A stretch of 64,000 bases of DNA. Origin: Chimonanthus salicifolius (Eukaryota; Streptophyta; Magnoliopsida; Laurales; Calycanthaceae). A program made the translations under genes and the position numbers. A model generated the notes under the pieces. It saw only the letters and a list, made by a program, of their open reading frames with translations. It had not been told where the DNA came from and did no database searches. The stretch lies in the NCBI GenBank assembly GCA_013350335.1, contig CM023542.1, positions 6,372,025 to 6,436,024 of the forward strand. Reading direction: 5' to 3'. Shown here piece by piece: positions 1-10,360 of this stretch (the first letter of the stretch is position 1; each line of letters starts with the position of its first letter).

Positions 1-1
1 T

Positions 2-112
2 GGTAGATCTCAAAGCAAAGCAGGTGAATATGGAGATGCAGCCAAAACAGGGGCCAAGTCTGAAGATGATGAGCTTGAGGAAGTGAATGAGAAGGCACAT
101 TTGTTCGAATGA
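2..112 (+). CDS. possible C-terminal end of an ORF running off the left edge
   Basis: An open frame enters from the left edge and reads 36 codons before TGA at 110-112. It is hydrophilic, with a basic stretch followed by an acidic one (EDDELEEVNEK). I do not recognise it. It stops exactly where a cluster of CGAACGAAT-type motifs and a palindrome begins, so it may be the tail of a transposon-encoded protein rather than a host gene. It could equally be chance, since 37 codons is short. Confidence 0.2.
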   Translation, partial: GRSQSKAGEYGDAAKTGAKSEDDELEEVNEKAHLFE

Positions 113-222
113 TCCTACGTGATCATTCGAACGAATAAATATATATAAGTTCACTCGTCCGAACGAACTATGTATTCATCCGAACGAATTGAAAATGAAC
201 TGACAGTTCGTTCGGATGATCA
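102..222. repeat. cluster of TTCGAACGAA-type motifs with a short palindrome
   Basis: A near-perfect inverted repeat lies at about 104-133, with arms GTTCGAATGATC and GATCATTCGAAC around a 6 bp spacer. Further CGAACGAA/TTCGTTCGGA motifs follow at about 133, 158, 180 and 206. The spacing and orientation suggest subterminal repeats of a DNA transposon or part of an LTR, but no complete element can be delimited. Confidence 0.4.
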
Positions 223-1018
223 AACACGGAGGGGAAGGGTAATTTCACTCGATTTTTTGAAATCGGGTGTGTAGAGGCAGAAAAATCGAGTGTCTATATA
301 GGGCACCTTTTTATACTTATTATGATAATAAAACTAAATTTTCAATATTAGTCAATAATTAGATAGTAAAAAATTGTAGTAAGTACAACTGTCTCTTCTT
401 CTTCGTTTTACCTTTTAGTATAGTGAATTTGGTTTGAATCCGTAAACGTATCGAAAGGAAACTACGTGAAATCTTTATATTATAGTATGTGTGTTTGATT
501 CATAACTTATTTTTTAATCATTATTTTATGCACTTCTATCCAGAACAAACGTCTCCAAGGATCTGAAAATCAGGTCACATCTCAACTTCGCTCACCCTCA
601 ACTTTTCCACTCCTTATAGGGCTTAGCCACACCTCGAATTGTGGCTGATTTTTTCTATTTCTTTTTAATCAAAGCATGAATTATAATCATTATGTATGTC
701 GTTCCTCTTCCTCCTCCAATTTTTTATAACTTAAATATCATCTCACACTTTTAATTTAGCATCATAGATAATATTTTTTTTTTTTCAAATACGACGTTAA
801 TAAAATAAAATAAGTAAGAGGAGCAAATAATTGTAAGACGTGTACGATTAGTCTAAATGGTATCAAACCTAAGATCAACAATTAATCATCCATAAAGTTT
901 GAAATAAACATGATGATTAGAGACAAGATGTGGGCTTTACCATGTATTGTTTATTAACATGGTTGTGCCAGTAAGTATCCAAGTAAATGGGGTCATATTA
1001 TGAATGATAATACATTTA

Positions 1019-1218
1019 TACTACTTGTGTAGTTTAACTGGTTACCTTCCGCTTCAAAAAGTTGGTAAGTTGTGGGTTCGAGTTCTCATGGCCTAACCTT
1101 GGTGTGTCTTAAGGGTAATGGGCTCACTCATGGACGTTTTACATGCGGTATCATGCAGTAGACTCACTCATAGGTGTTTTACATGCAGTATCATGCGATT
1201 TTCCACACGTAAATTCAA

Positions 1219-1280
<62 letters not shown>
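1019..1280 (+). mobile_element. tRNA-derived SINE-like unit, copy 1, with AT tail
   Basis: An A-box-like TAGTTTAACTGG (about 1030) and a B-box-like GGGTTCGAGTTCTC (about 1075) lie about 45 bp apart, the layout of an RNA polymerase III promoter. They are followed by an internally duplicated body (two 'CTCACTCAT...TTTTACATGC...ATCATG' units) and a 3' end, GATTTTCCACACGTAAATTC, that resembles the end of the unit at 5640. Copy 2 lies at 3533-3757. The unit ends in a simple AT repeat. Confidence 0.55.
1222..1280. repeat. (AT)n microsatellite
   Basis: About 59 bp of uninterrupted AT dinucleotide repeat at the 3' end of SINE copy 1. The matching place in copy 2 has only a short AT run, so this array expanded or contracted after the segment was duplicated. 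Confidence 0.95.
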
Positions 1281-1281
<1 letters not shown>

Positions 1282-1729
1282 CAGAAAGGAAAATAAAAAT
1301 TTAAAACTTTTATAAGTTTTCAAAGTAACTCTCTATTTCAGCTGATCGTGATCCTCTCTTTGCTACACTTGTACAACTTTTTTCTTCCTTTGCAAAATAG
1401 ACCATATTATTTTTGTTTTTTCTTCTTTTCTCTAAGTTAGCCATTCATTATTTTTATCCTTTTGCATTTTTTCCTTTTTCAGACTTATCATCATTTATCT
1501 TATTCTTCTTGTTTTCAATTTTATTATTTTAATTTCTTCTTTTTCATTTATTTAATTTTTCTATTTTTTTTATATTATGACATCTAATTTTACAGAGAGA
1601 AAGGAACAGCAAAGAAAAGAAAGGAGGAGGTAATGAGAGTGGATGAGAGAGCAGGATAGGCAAAACCTTACCTCTGTCTCTCTAATAAAGGATTTGTCAT
1701 TCAACATTGAGAGATGGATGTTGGATTCA

Positions 1730-2235
1730 AGATCTTTTGACACTCTCAAATATATTTTCCACACAGTTAAGGGATACCCTTATTTGTAAAACACTATATT
1801 TTAAGCATTTGAGAGTGTCAAAAGACCTTAAATTCTTAAAGTATTTTTATCAGACTATCGTAAATAGTCTGGATATTCAATTTGAGAAATTTTGGAAATA
1901 CACAGTGCTTAAAAAATAACTGTCTATGTTGTCGATATCTCCTTTAAAACTTTAAAATTATTTTTTAAGCACTTTGTATTTCCAAAATTTCTCAAATTGA
2001 ATATCCGGACTAATTACGATAACCTGATAAAAATACTTTCAGACTTTAAGGTCTTTTGACACTCCCAAATATATTTTCCACACAGCTAAGGGATATCCTT
2101 ATTTGTAAAACACTATATTTTAAGCATTTGAGAGTGTCAAAAGACCTTAAATTCTTAAAGTATTTTTATTAAGCTATTGTAATTAGTCCGGATATTTAAT
2201 TTGAGAAATTTTAAAAATACACAGTGCTTAAAAAT
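1730..2235. mobile_element. nested palindromic foldback element
   Basis: Two kinds of unit are nested here. Unit U (1730-1828 and 2050-2147) is about 98 bp and is itself a hairpin with ends GGTCTTTTGACACTC and GAGTGTCAAAAGACC. Unit W occurs forward (1829-1920), inverted (about 1955-2049) and forward again (2148-2235). The order is U, W, inverted W, U, W, so the whole can fold into a long stem. It lies exactly where direct-repeat copy A ends. The form suggests a MITE or foldback transposon that inserted and rearranged. No ORF is present. Confidence 0.65.
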
Positions 2236-2886
2236 ATAACTTTAAAAGTAAAAAAAAAAATTATTACTGTTACTGTAGCATCATTCAAAGATTATCTTTC
2301 GAACGATGCTATGATTCTAAGGACGTGGAAATTTGCTGTGCAAAATGGTAATTTACAAGTAAATTTTGAAATGGGATGTTCCGTAGTAGAAAAGGGGGTG
2401 TCCGAATGGACTGCCTAGAAAACAGGCTACTATAAATCAGAGAAACTCTATCATTTGTATTACTAACTATATCTACTCGTGCAATCATCATTTTGAATTT
2501 TTTTTTAAAAAAAAGATGGATATTATGAATATCGACCAATATCGGACCGATATATATGTGGTCATATCAGGCAAGAACTATTCTGTACGGCTGATATAAT
2601 ACGTATCGGCCTATATAATAAGGCACTGAAAAACCATATGATATCCGTATCGGCTGATATTTTGACTCGTGATTCTAACCTAAGAAACTCACACTAAAAT
2701 ATTGTGACTTAACTTTGTGGAGCTTGATTGTTAGATATTTATTAGTGATCTCATCCTTATTGGCTCGTTCGGGACCCTAAGCTGAATTTTTTAATAGAGG
2801 ACAATTTTATAATTTTCACATTACATATATTATAGTCCTAATTAAGACAGTGTATAATGTTTTTTTTTTTAGAGAGGAGAGAGCGA

Positions 2887-4213
2887 AAATTGTAGTAAGT
2901 ACAACTGTCTCTTTTTCTTCGTTTTACCTTTTAGTATAGTGAATTTGGTTTGAATCCATAAACGCATCGAAAGGAAACTACGTGAAATCTTTATGTCATG
3001 TATGTGTGTTTGATTTATGACTTATTTTTTAATCATTATTTTGTACACTTCTATCCAGAACCAACTTCTCCAACGATCTGAAAATCAGGTCACATCTCAA
3101 CTTCGCTCACCCTCAACTTTTCCACTCCTTATAGGGCTTAGCCACTCCTCGAATTGTGGCTGATTTTTCTATTTCTTGTTAATCAAAAGCATGAATTATA
3201 ATCATTATGTAAATCGTTCCTCTTCCTCCTCCAATTTTTTATAACTTAAATATCATCTCACACTTTTAATTTAGCATCATAGATAAGATTTTTTTTTTAA
3301 ATATGACGTTAATAAAATAAAATAAGTAAGAGGAGCAAATAATTGTAAGACGTGTACTATACATAAGTCTAAATGGTATAAAACCTAAGATCAACAATTA
3401 ATCATCCATAAAGTTCGAAATAAACATGATTAGAGATAAGATGTGGGCTTTACCCATGTATTTTTTTTATTAACATGGTTGTGCCAGTAAGTATCCAAGT
3501 AAATGTGGTCATATTATGAATGATAATATATTGATACTACTTACATAGGTCTAGTTCAACTGGTTGCCTCCCGTCTCAGGAAGCTGAGAAGTTAAAGCTG
3601 AGAAGTTGTGGGTTCGAGCTCTCATAGCTTAACTTTAGTGTGCCTTAAGGGTAGTGGGCTCACTCATGGGCGTTTTACGTGAAGTATTATGTGGTGGGAT
3701 CACTCATAGGTGTTTTACGTGTGGTTTCTCACACATAAATTCAATATATATATATACAGTAGAGAGGAAAATAAGAATTTAAACTTTTTTAACTTTTCAA
3801 AGTAACTCTCTATTTCAACTCATCGTGATCCTTTCTTTGCTACACTTGTACTACTTTTTTCTTCCTTTGCAAAATAGACCATATTATTTTTGTTTTTTCT
3901 TCTTTTATCTAAGTTAGCCATTCATTATTTTTATCCTTTTGCATTTTTTCCTTGTTCAGAGTTATCTTCATTTATCTTATTCTTCTTGTTTTCAATTTTA
4001 TTATTTTAATTTAGTCTTTTTCATTTATTTAAATTTTCGAGTTTTTTTTTTTATATATATTATGACATCTAATTTTACAGAGAGAAAAGAACAGCAAAGA
4101 AAAGAAAGGAGGAGGTAATGAGAGTGGAAGAGAGAGCAGGATAGGCAAAACCTTACCTCTGTCTCTCTGATAAAGGATTTGTCATTCGACACTTGAGAGA
4201 TGGATGTTGGATT
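2887..4213. repeat. 1.33 kb direct repeat, copy B
   Basis: Second copy of the segment at 370-1729. It diverges after GGATTC into unrelated sequence leading toward the Ole e 1-type gene. The AT microsatellite of copy A (59 bp) is only about 12 bp here, and a short extra stretch duplicates the 'gctgagaagtt' motif near 3585-3606. Copies A and B are separated by the palindromic element and about 650 bp of unique AT-rich DNA. Confidence 0.8.
3533..3757 (+). mobile_element. tRNA-derived SINE-like unit, copy 2
   Basis: This is the counterpart of the unit at 1019-1280 inside direct-repeat copy B. The A-box-like TCTAGTTCAACTGG and B-box-like GGGTTCGAGCTCTC are better preserved here than in copy 1. 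The tail is TTCTCACACATAAATTC followed by a short AT run. Confidence 0.5.
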
Positions 4214-4795
4214 CTCAGACAAATGGAAAAAGACGAAGAGAAGAGAAAGGATGGCAGGGGAAAACAATCATATGGACTATGGAAAGGGTTCTTGAATCAG
4301 TCGTTGATAAGTAAGTTCTATTATATTCACAATTTTTCATTGTAAAAATATAAGCGAGAGGTTGTGGGTTCGAGCCCTTGAGTTCGGCCGATATCAGTGA
4401 GATCTCGGTCATATCGATTGAGATTTCTTCCCCTGAGTTTGAATAATTCTTTTATCCTTTTAAATGACCGATGGGCTTTAAGATGTAATCTTCTTTTACA
4501 CGTTCAAACAATGCAGTAATTCGGACAATATATTGCAGATTCACTACTTTAACAGAGGATTGACAAAAGTGAAAAGCTAATACTCTATCCATTACTTAGA
4601 GCTTATACTAAAGAATCAAAGCTAACCCTGTAATATCTCCATTGCTCATGAGTAAAAATTACAGTAAGTATGAATAGTTGAATACCACCACACCACCAGT
4701 AATACTAATATTATCCATCATCACCATCAACAATCAAAGCCTCTACTCTCCAATCTCTATATGGGATTACTATAAATGAAGTAAGATGCTAAGAA

Positions 4796-7566
4796 TCACT
4801 TGCAAGGAGTGAAAGTACAGCGGACATTTCCGTCACCGGAGTTGGCTCGCTTGAACCTCAATGCCGTCATGAGGGCCCGTCGGGTGGAGCCCATAAGAGC
4901 CCAATTCATCTGAGCCATCACACTGAGAGTAGGGTAACGGAAGTGAATGCTGTTGTAGGAGTTGAGAAGGGCAGTGGTACTTTCCCTCAGGAGTGTTCCT
5001 GTACACATCCCCCTTCCCTGTTAGGGCTTGAGATAGGCTCATGTCCGTTCCAGTATTTCTGGGCCGCGACAAGCCCGAAGGCCACTGCCACTTTCGTATC
5101 CGGCCCAACCATCCTCCAATAGCAATTGTATTCTGGCATTGTCCAGTTCCTAGCATAGAACCAGAATTGAAGCAAATTTACATATCAATCAGAAAAAAAC
5201 AGTAATAAGAAGCAAACCGTAATAAGCGATTTTGACCGAAATTCGGATTCAGGTTCACCCAAGTTTGGATGCGGACTCTGACTCAGAAGGGCCAACACGA
5301 TCCAAAACTGGCCCATTAACACCCAAAAAACATACTGCAAGCATTCATGCCGTCATTGTTAATGAATGAGATTTGGACTTAGAACAGTGAATGAAGCTTT
5401 ACTGCCAAGTTAAGTATGATTCATTTAGGTCAAGTCCACTTTGTTGGGTTAACCATGACCATGTTTGAACTAATTCAATTTATAAAAAAAATGACCATTT
5501 TAAAAGAGTTTACAAATTATACTATATGCTTCATTTTTAGCATTTGATGATGATGGTATGCTCCCTTTCTAATAAGCCTATTACATGCCCATATCTTGGT
5601 CTTGGAATTATGGTCTGACTTCTATACACCATGATTTATTATGTTATTAGTCTTATCTAAGACTTTTTAGGATAAGCAGGGAGGTTACGGATTCGAACCT
5701 TCGTAATTATGTGCCCTAGGAGATAGTAGGTTTACACGTGGAGTTTTACGCTAGGTATCCTGTGATTTTCCATACATAAATTCCAAAAAAAAAAATCACA
5801 GCATAAGCAGAAGGTCAGTTACAAGATTTAGTCAAATTTCAAAATTTTAGCTGAAATTCTTTAGACTGAATAGAAATATGTACTATTTAAATATATCAGT
5901 TAATATTTAAAATTTTCAGCTAAAATTTCCTTATATCAGTTTTAAATTTTTTGTCTAAAGGACTCCCAACCCCAAAAAATTAAGGTTGGCTCATTCTTGG
6001 TATCTATTCTAATCTAATCTATTAAACTGAGTTTAACATTGGTTTTTTTTTTTTTAACTCATTGCTTTAACGCATTACATTTGCATGTTTTAAATAAAAC
6101 AAGTAAAGAACATATCACAATGGGCCCATAGCACAATGAAAAACCATTGGGCCCAATTAACACAATTTCTATTAAGATTCTAGAATATGATCTATCATGA
6201 CAAGTGTAGGAGGGAAAAAATCAATTGTAGTGACAGGATAGAGCACTCACTGGTAGGGACAAGCGCTAGCTTGCAAGAAGGGCATTGGCGGTAGAGGGGT
6301 GGTACGTGGTGGCGACGATGGTGGTGGTATGGCCGGGACCGGAGTCGGAGGGGTGGTACGTGGTGGAGACGGTGGTGGTATGGCCGGGACCGGCGTCGGA
6401 GGGGTGGTACGTGGTGGCGACGATGGTGGTGGTATGGCCGGGACCGGCGTCGGACTGCCCGACGTCTTGGGGCAGTAGTCCATGGGTTGGGCAGGCTGGG
6501 AAAGCAGCGCGTCGACCGTGTAAAGCTCCATATTAAACATTTTGAAAAGGAGGTTTACGCCCCGGGCAGGCCCTGCTGCTGCCCCGCAGGCGGATGACCC
6601 CTGCCCGTTGCCGATCATGACCTGGGCAGTGCAGCGGCTGAGATCCGGGCTGCCCTCGAATCTGAACACGTAGTTGCCCAACATGTTGGTGCTTTCCTCC
6701 TTCCATACCGTCATCTGCCCGTCGCTGCCCGCACATGCCACGCCGACCTTCGCTCCTACACAGAAACTACAACTTCATTAGTTTCACAATATGAAATTTT
6801 AAGTTTATTTAAATACTATGATTTTAAAACTAAGATAAGATTTTTCAAGCCCTTTTTCATAATTTAATAAAAATTTAGAACTCATCTAACACTTCCAACT
6901 TGACATTCCAAAAATCAAGTGAATATTTTTTTTTAAAAAAAAAGAATTTTAAAACCCTACAAATTATAAATGCAACAATAACCCGTCATTATTGTCAAAT
7001 AAGGTCGTCAATGATCTCAAAAATCAAGATAGGCAAATGCCCTAAGAAATAAACACAATGTGTTAGATATGTCCATAATCAAAAGTGAGATCAATAGTCG
7101 AAGTCGACTTCGATCATTCTTAATTTTTTTAAATAAATAAACTGTTTAAGTCTCTTAGAACATCCAATTAATCATTATATATAAGTAATCCTATCTATAC
7201 ACACCAGCCTTCAAAGAGAAGTGATCGAACTTCGTTACTTACAACTCACGCTTTCTTAAACAGATTTCTAATAATCACTCCAACTTTGTGAATTTAAGGG
7301 CATCAAATTTTAACTACATTATCATAACCGTGGTTGTGGCGTGGGAGGATTAAATGTTGTAGGTAGTCCGGGGGAGTAAGTACGGTATGTGGAAACTGAC
7401 CGTCAAGTGGGTAGTCGAAGAGGGTCATCTTCCCATCTCTGCACTGGTCGCAGAAGACGCTGCCCGTGACCATGGCATCTGCCCGGACTCTATCCACTCC
7501 CGCAGAAATCAACAGCAGCAGAAGAAGAGCAAGTAAAGAGAGGAAGTGAGAGGAGAGAAGACCCAT
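4796..7566 (-). CDS. Ole e 1/extensin-type secreted proline-rich protein, 3 exons, frameshifted
   Basis: Exons, 5' to 3': 7401-7566, 6251-6755, 4796-5149. The donors are GTCAGT and GTGAGT, both acceptors end in TAG, and phases match across both joins. The protein (340 residues if corrected) starts with a signal peptide (MGLLSSHFLSLLALLLLLL), then an Ole e 1 domain with the family motif TGSVFCDQCR and further Cys in VACAG, LSRCTA and SSACG. A proline-rich hinge of three tandem repeats follows, then a C-terminal domain (NWTMPEYNCYWRMVG... to FTPCK). The family is secreted and cell-wall associated. Exon 3 is broken relative to the family: an extra base at about 5052 (QKY then GTDMSLSQ) and another at about 4996-4997 (GDVYR then TLLREST), each a +1 insertion. 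Read literally, the protein ends early after QKYWNG. This is a young pseudogene or an assembly indel problem. Confidence 0.85.
5640..5800 (+). mobile_element. SINE-like unit, third copy, with oligo-A tail
   Basis: A B-box-like GGATTCGAACCTTC (about 5690) is followed about 70 bp later by TTTTACGCTAGGTATCCTGTGATTTTCCATACATAAATTCC and a run of A. That 3' end closely matches the units at 1019 and 3533, although the 5' parts differ. It lies just downstream (on the plus strand) of the last exon of the Ole e 1-type gene, in its intron 2. Confidence 0.5.
6301..6456 (-). repeat. in-frame minisatellite coding the proline-rich hinge
   Basis: There are three tandem units of 54, 51 and about 51-54 bp inside exon 2 of the Ole e 1-type gene, encoding TPVPAIPPPSSPPRTTPP with one Ser missing in the middle unit. 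Unit lengths are multiples of three, so copy-number change would preserve the frame. Such Ser-Pro-rich units in extensin-like proteins are typical sites of hydroxyproline O-glycosylation (family knowledge). Confidence 0.9.
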
Positions 7567-8074
7567 GAAAATGGGAAGCTTTTGATGCACAGAGAGAGAG
7601 TCTTGAGAGATGTGTACCAAAGACAGGTGAGAAGCGGTCGCAGACTAGCAGAAATGTAGAATAGAAGTAGAGTTGAGTTGGGCGAGCAAAAGAAAATAAA
7701 TAAAGCGATTCTCCCCTGCCTCTAATTCTCTAATCTTTATTGTTACTCTAACTCTCAACTGCCTCCATTAATGGCCACGACGGAAGCAGAAGCAAAGAGA
7801 AATTTTGTGGTACCACCTGCCCATGTTTCTTAAATGGTGGAAACTCATCGTCTCCTTCAAAATTGGAATTTCCATGGCTTTTACATTATTTAATAACGTC
7901 AAATAATAATAATAATACTTCTCTTTAAATGCACAATAAGAAAATTCACACGTATCATTCATACCAAAGTTCACTAGAGGAGTCATCCTTGTCCTGCTAG
8001 ATTCTGAGTTAGATATTAGTTCAATATTAAAAAATAAAAAGTAAAAACGTCTCAAATTTTAAATCGGTATTGTA

Positions 8075-8186
8075 TCAAATCCGTTCTTTATCACTACTTA
8101 GAGAAAAATGGACAATCTGAGCACCAATTATCGAATCCGTTCTTTATCACTACTTAGAGAAAAATGGACAATCTGAGCACCAATTA
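8075..8186. repeat. tandem duplication, 56 bp unit
   Basis: Two adjacent 56 bp copies (8075-8130 and 8131-8186) differ at about one base. They lie upstream of the Ole e 1-type gene. No function is evident. Confidence 0.95.
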
Positions 8187-9222
8187 CAACGGCAAAATGG
8201 ACAAGAAACATGAATGTCAGCGTTTTTATTCCTTCATTTAATTATATTAATTAAGCGATAATAAAAATACGTCAGTGTTTTGGATAATAAAATTCCACTA
8301 ATTATTTCCCGATGACAAATTACCAGTCACCAGATGGGAGGATGGGGTAACGTGTCATAATGCACGGAAAGTCATTAAATGGAGGCAATGAGAGGAAAGT
8401 AGCTGTGAATTTATGAAAAGGATTATAGCCGTTGTGTCCAATGAGAACAGTTTTAATGCAATTTCGATTTGGGGAAGAGGGTTGGAATCTGAAATAATTA
8501 TTTTTCTATTCAATAAGGGAAGTTTTATAGCTGTTTTGTGGACAGGGCAGTCTCCTCTCTCCTGTCATGGCGGTGGGAAGAGAAGAGCATTGATGGAAGG
8601 AAGAAAAGGGGTGTCTTCCCTCGTCCTCTGTCCTTCATAGTAAATGCCTTCAAATTTCAAAGGTTTCAAACTGAGTTTCACACGAGAGAAAGGAGACAAG
8701 TTCTTTCCATTTTTCATCTTTTCTCTGTATTCCAAAGTTTGGAAATCGTAAATTGGCGCACTTTCACACTGTTAGTGTGATCCACTTATTGCATTCTTTC
8801 ATTAGCTGAAGGGACTAAAGTAAGTTATAAATCTCTAAAACTCTCTTTATATTTGAAATGTCGGACTCGTTTGTAGTTCCCGCTCAAACGAGACTCTCTG
8901 GCAGAGAGAGCGACACCGGCTATTCCGTTCGTCTAGAAAATCTCCTGAGTTCACATGAGGTAGTGTAAGACTTGACTCTGATACATACTACTTGTTAGGA
9001 CATAGGTTTTCAGTCCAAAAGACTAGTCTATTAGATGGAGTGACCAAAGTCTTTTATTAACCTCTAAATCTCCTTCTATACTTTCAATGTGGGAATCGTT
9101 TGATGTAGCCCTAACATCTTGACTGTTAAGCTAACCCTTTGGAGTTAAAAAAAGAAATAAAAGGGAAAAGACTTTATCATTATTATAATAATCAATTTAT
9201 AAAGCTTTTTTTTTTTAATTTC

Positions 9223-9690
9223 AATCTTACCTTTTTATCATTTTAAAATTTGCAACCATAGTCATTCTAAAACCTATTACATTCTTTTTTTCCTCTTCAA
9301 TTTGAGATTTTTTCATTTTATCATCAAATGTCAAATTTTATCCATCTAGAATCATTTTTCGAATTTTGTATCTCTATTTAACCTTATCATAAAACCACTT
9401 CACTATCAATCATATCTCTTTTTATCCCATTTGTTCATGTTTTTAGTAGTATTTAGAGTTTTTTTTTAAATCTTGCATTTATCTTTTTAGAATTTGTAAC
9501 CATAGCTATTATAAAACCTATTGCATTCCTTTTTATCTCTTCAATTTATGATTTTTCATATCATCGTCATGAAATGTCAAAATTTTATCTAATCTAAAAT
9601 CAACTTTCGAGTTTTGTATCTCCATTTGACTTATTATAAAACCACTTCACTATCAATCGTATCTTTTGTTATCCCTGTTTTTAGCAGTCT
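9223..9690. repeat. diverged tandem duplication of about 240 bp
   Basis: The segments 9223-9460 and 9469-9690 share the same order of landmarks: 'accatag', 'aaaacctatt', 'cttcaattt', 'gtcaaa', 'tttgtatctc', and 'aaaaccacttcactatcaatc'. They have diverged substantially, so this is an older duplication than the others nearby. Confidence 0.75.
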
Positions 9691-10292
9691 ACCCCTCCCC
9701 TTGTGCCATCAGTAACCTCTCCATTCTATGAAATTAAGTTGTCTCTAATCTTCTTTTTACATGACCAAACTACCTTAGATTAATTTCTCTCATTTTGTTA
9801 TTTATTAAGATTATCTTTAAATTATCCTTAATGTGATCATTACTAATTTTAACTTTTAGAGTTAATCCGCTAAACCAACTTAACAAATGCATCTCTGTTA
9901 TTTTAGATTTGTCTATTTGATTTTTTATTGTTCAATATTTTACTCTGTAGGCCATTGTAAGTCTAATAGCCACTTTAAAAAAAAAAAAATCTATTTATAC
10001 AATGTTAGACTCTCTTATTGCACAAAACTCCGTTAGCTTGTCTGTACTTTTCTATCACTTCTAAAAGAAATGAATTTCTTAAAAAAAAAGTAAAATAACA
10101 CATTTCTTATGTTCTCGAAAAAAATCTAAAATTATCATATTTTTCTTAGTACTCATTTTTCATAAATGAAAAGTGATGAGTAACCTTTAAAATGAGGCTC
10201 CATCAAATAAATTTACAATGTAACTTTCTACTTTCTACAGCTGTAGAACTCTTTCTGACGAGTATGTATAAACCTCTCGATCCACATACATT

Positions 10293-10360
10293 AGTTGAGT
10301 CAATAAAAAGTAATTCTATAAGAAATAGTTGAGTCAATAAAAAGTAATTCTATAAGAAAT
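10293..10360. repeat. tandem duplication, 34 bp unit
   Basis: Two perfect adjacent copies of a 34 bp unit starting AGTTGAGTCAATAAAAAG. No function is evident. Confidence 0.95.

Larger units (their letters stand above)
370..1729. repeat. 1.33 kb direct repeat, copy A
   Basis: This segment recurs at 2887-4213 in the same orientation, at roughly 90% identity by eye, with small indels. Homology starts at AAAATTGTAGTAAGTACAAC and stops abruptly at GAGATGGATGTTGGATTC. Both copies contain the same SINE-like unit at the same place, so the SINE was there before the duplication. The ends are not TG...CA and no primer-binding site follows, so I do not call these LTRs. No gene is seen inside. Confidence 0.8.

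Noticed and set aside
1118..1315. ORF with a Tyr-Ile repeat
   Set aside because: Translation of the AT microsatellite.
370..4213. The paired 1.33 kb repeats as LTRs of one retrotransposon
   Set aside because: No TG...CA ends, no primer-binding site, no polypurine tract and no coding remnant between them.
6285..6536. 83-codon plus-strand ORF rich in Trp, Val and Gly
   Set aside because: Antisense of the Ole e 1-type proline-rich repeat; no family resemblance.
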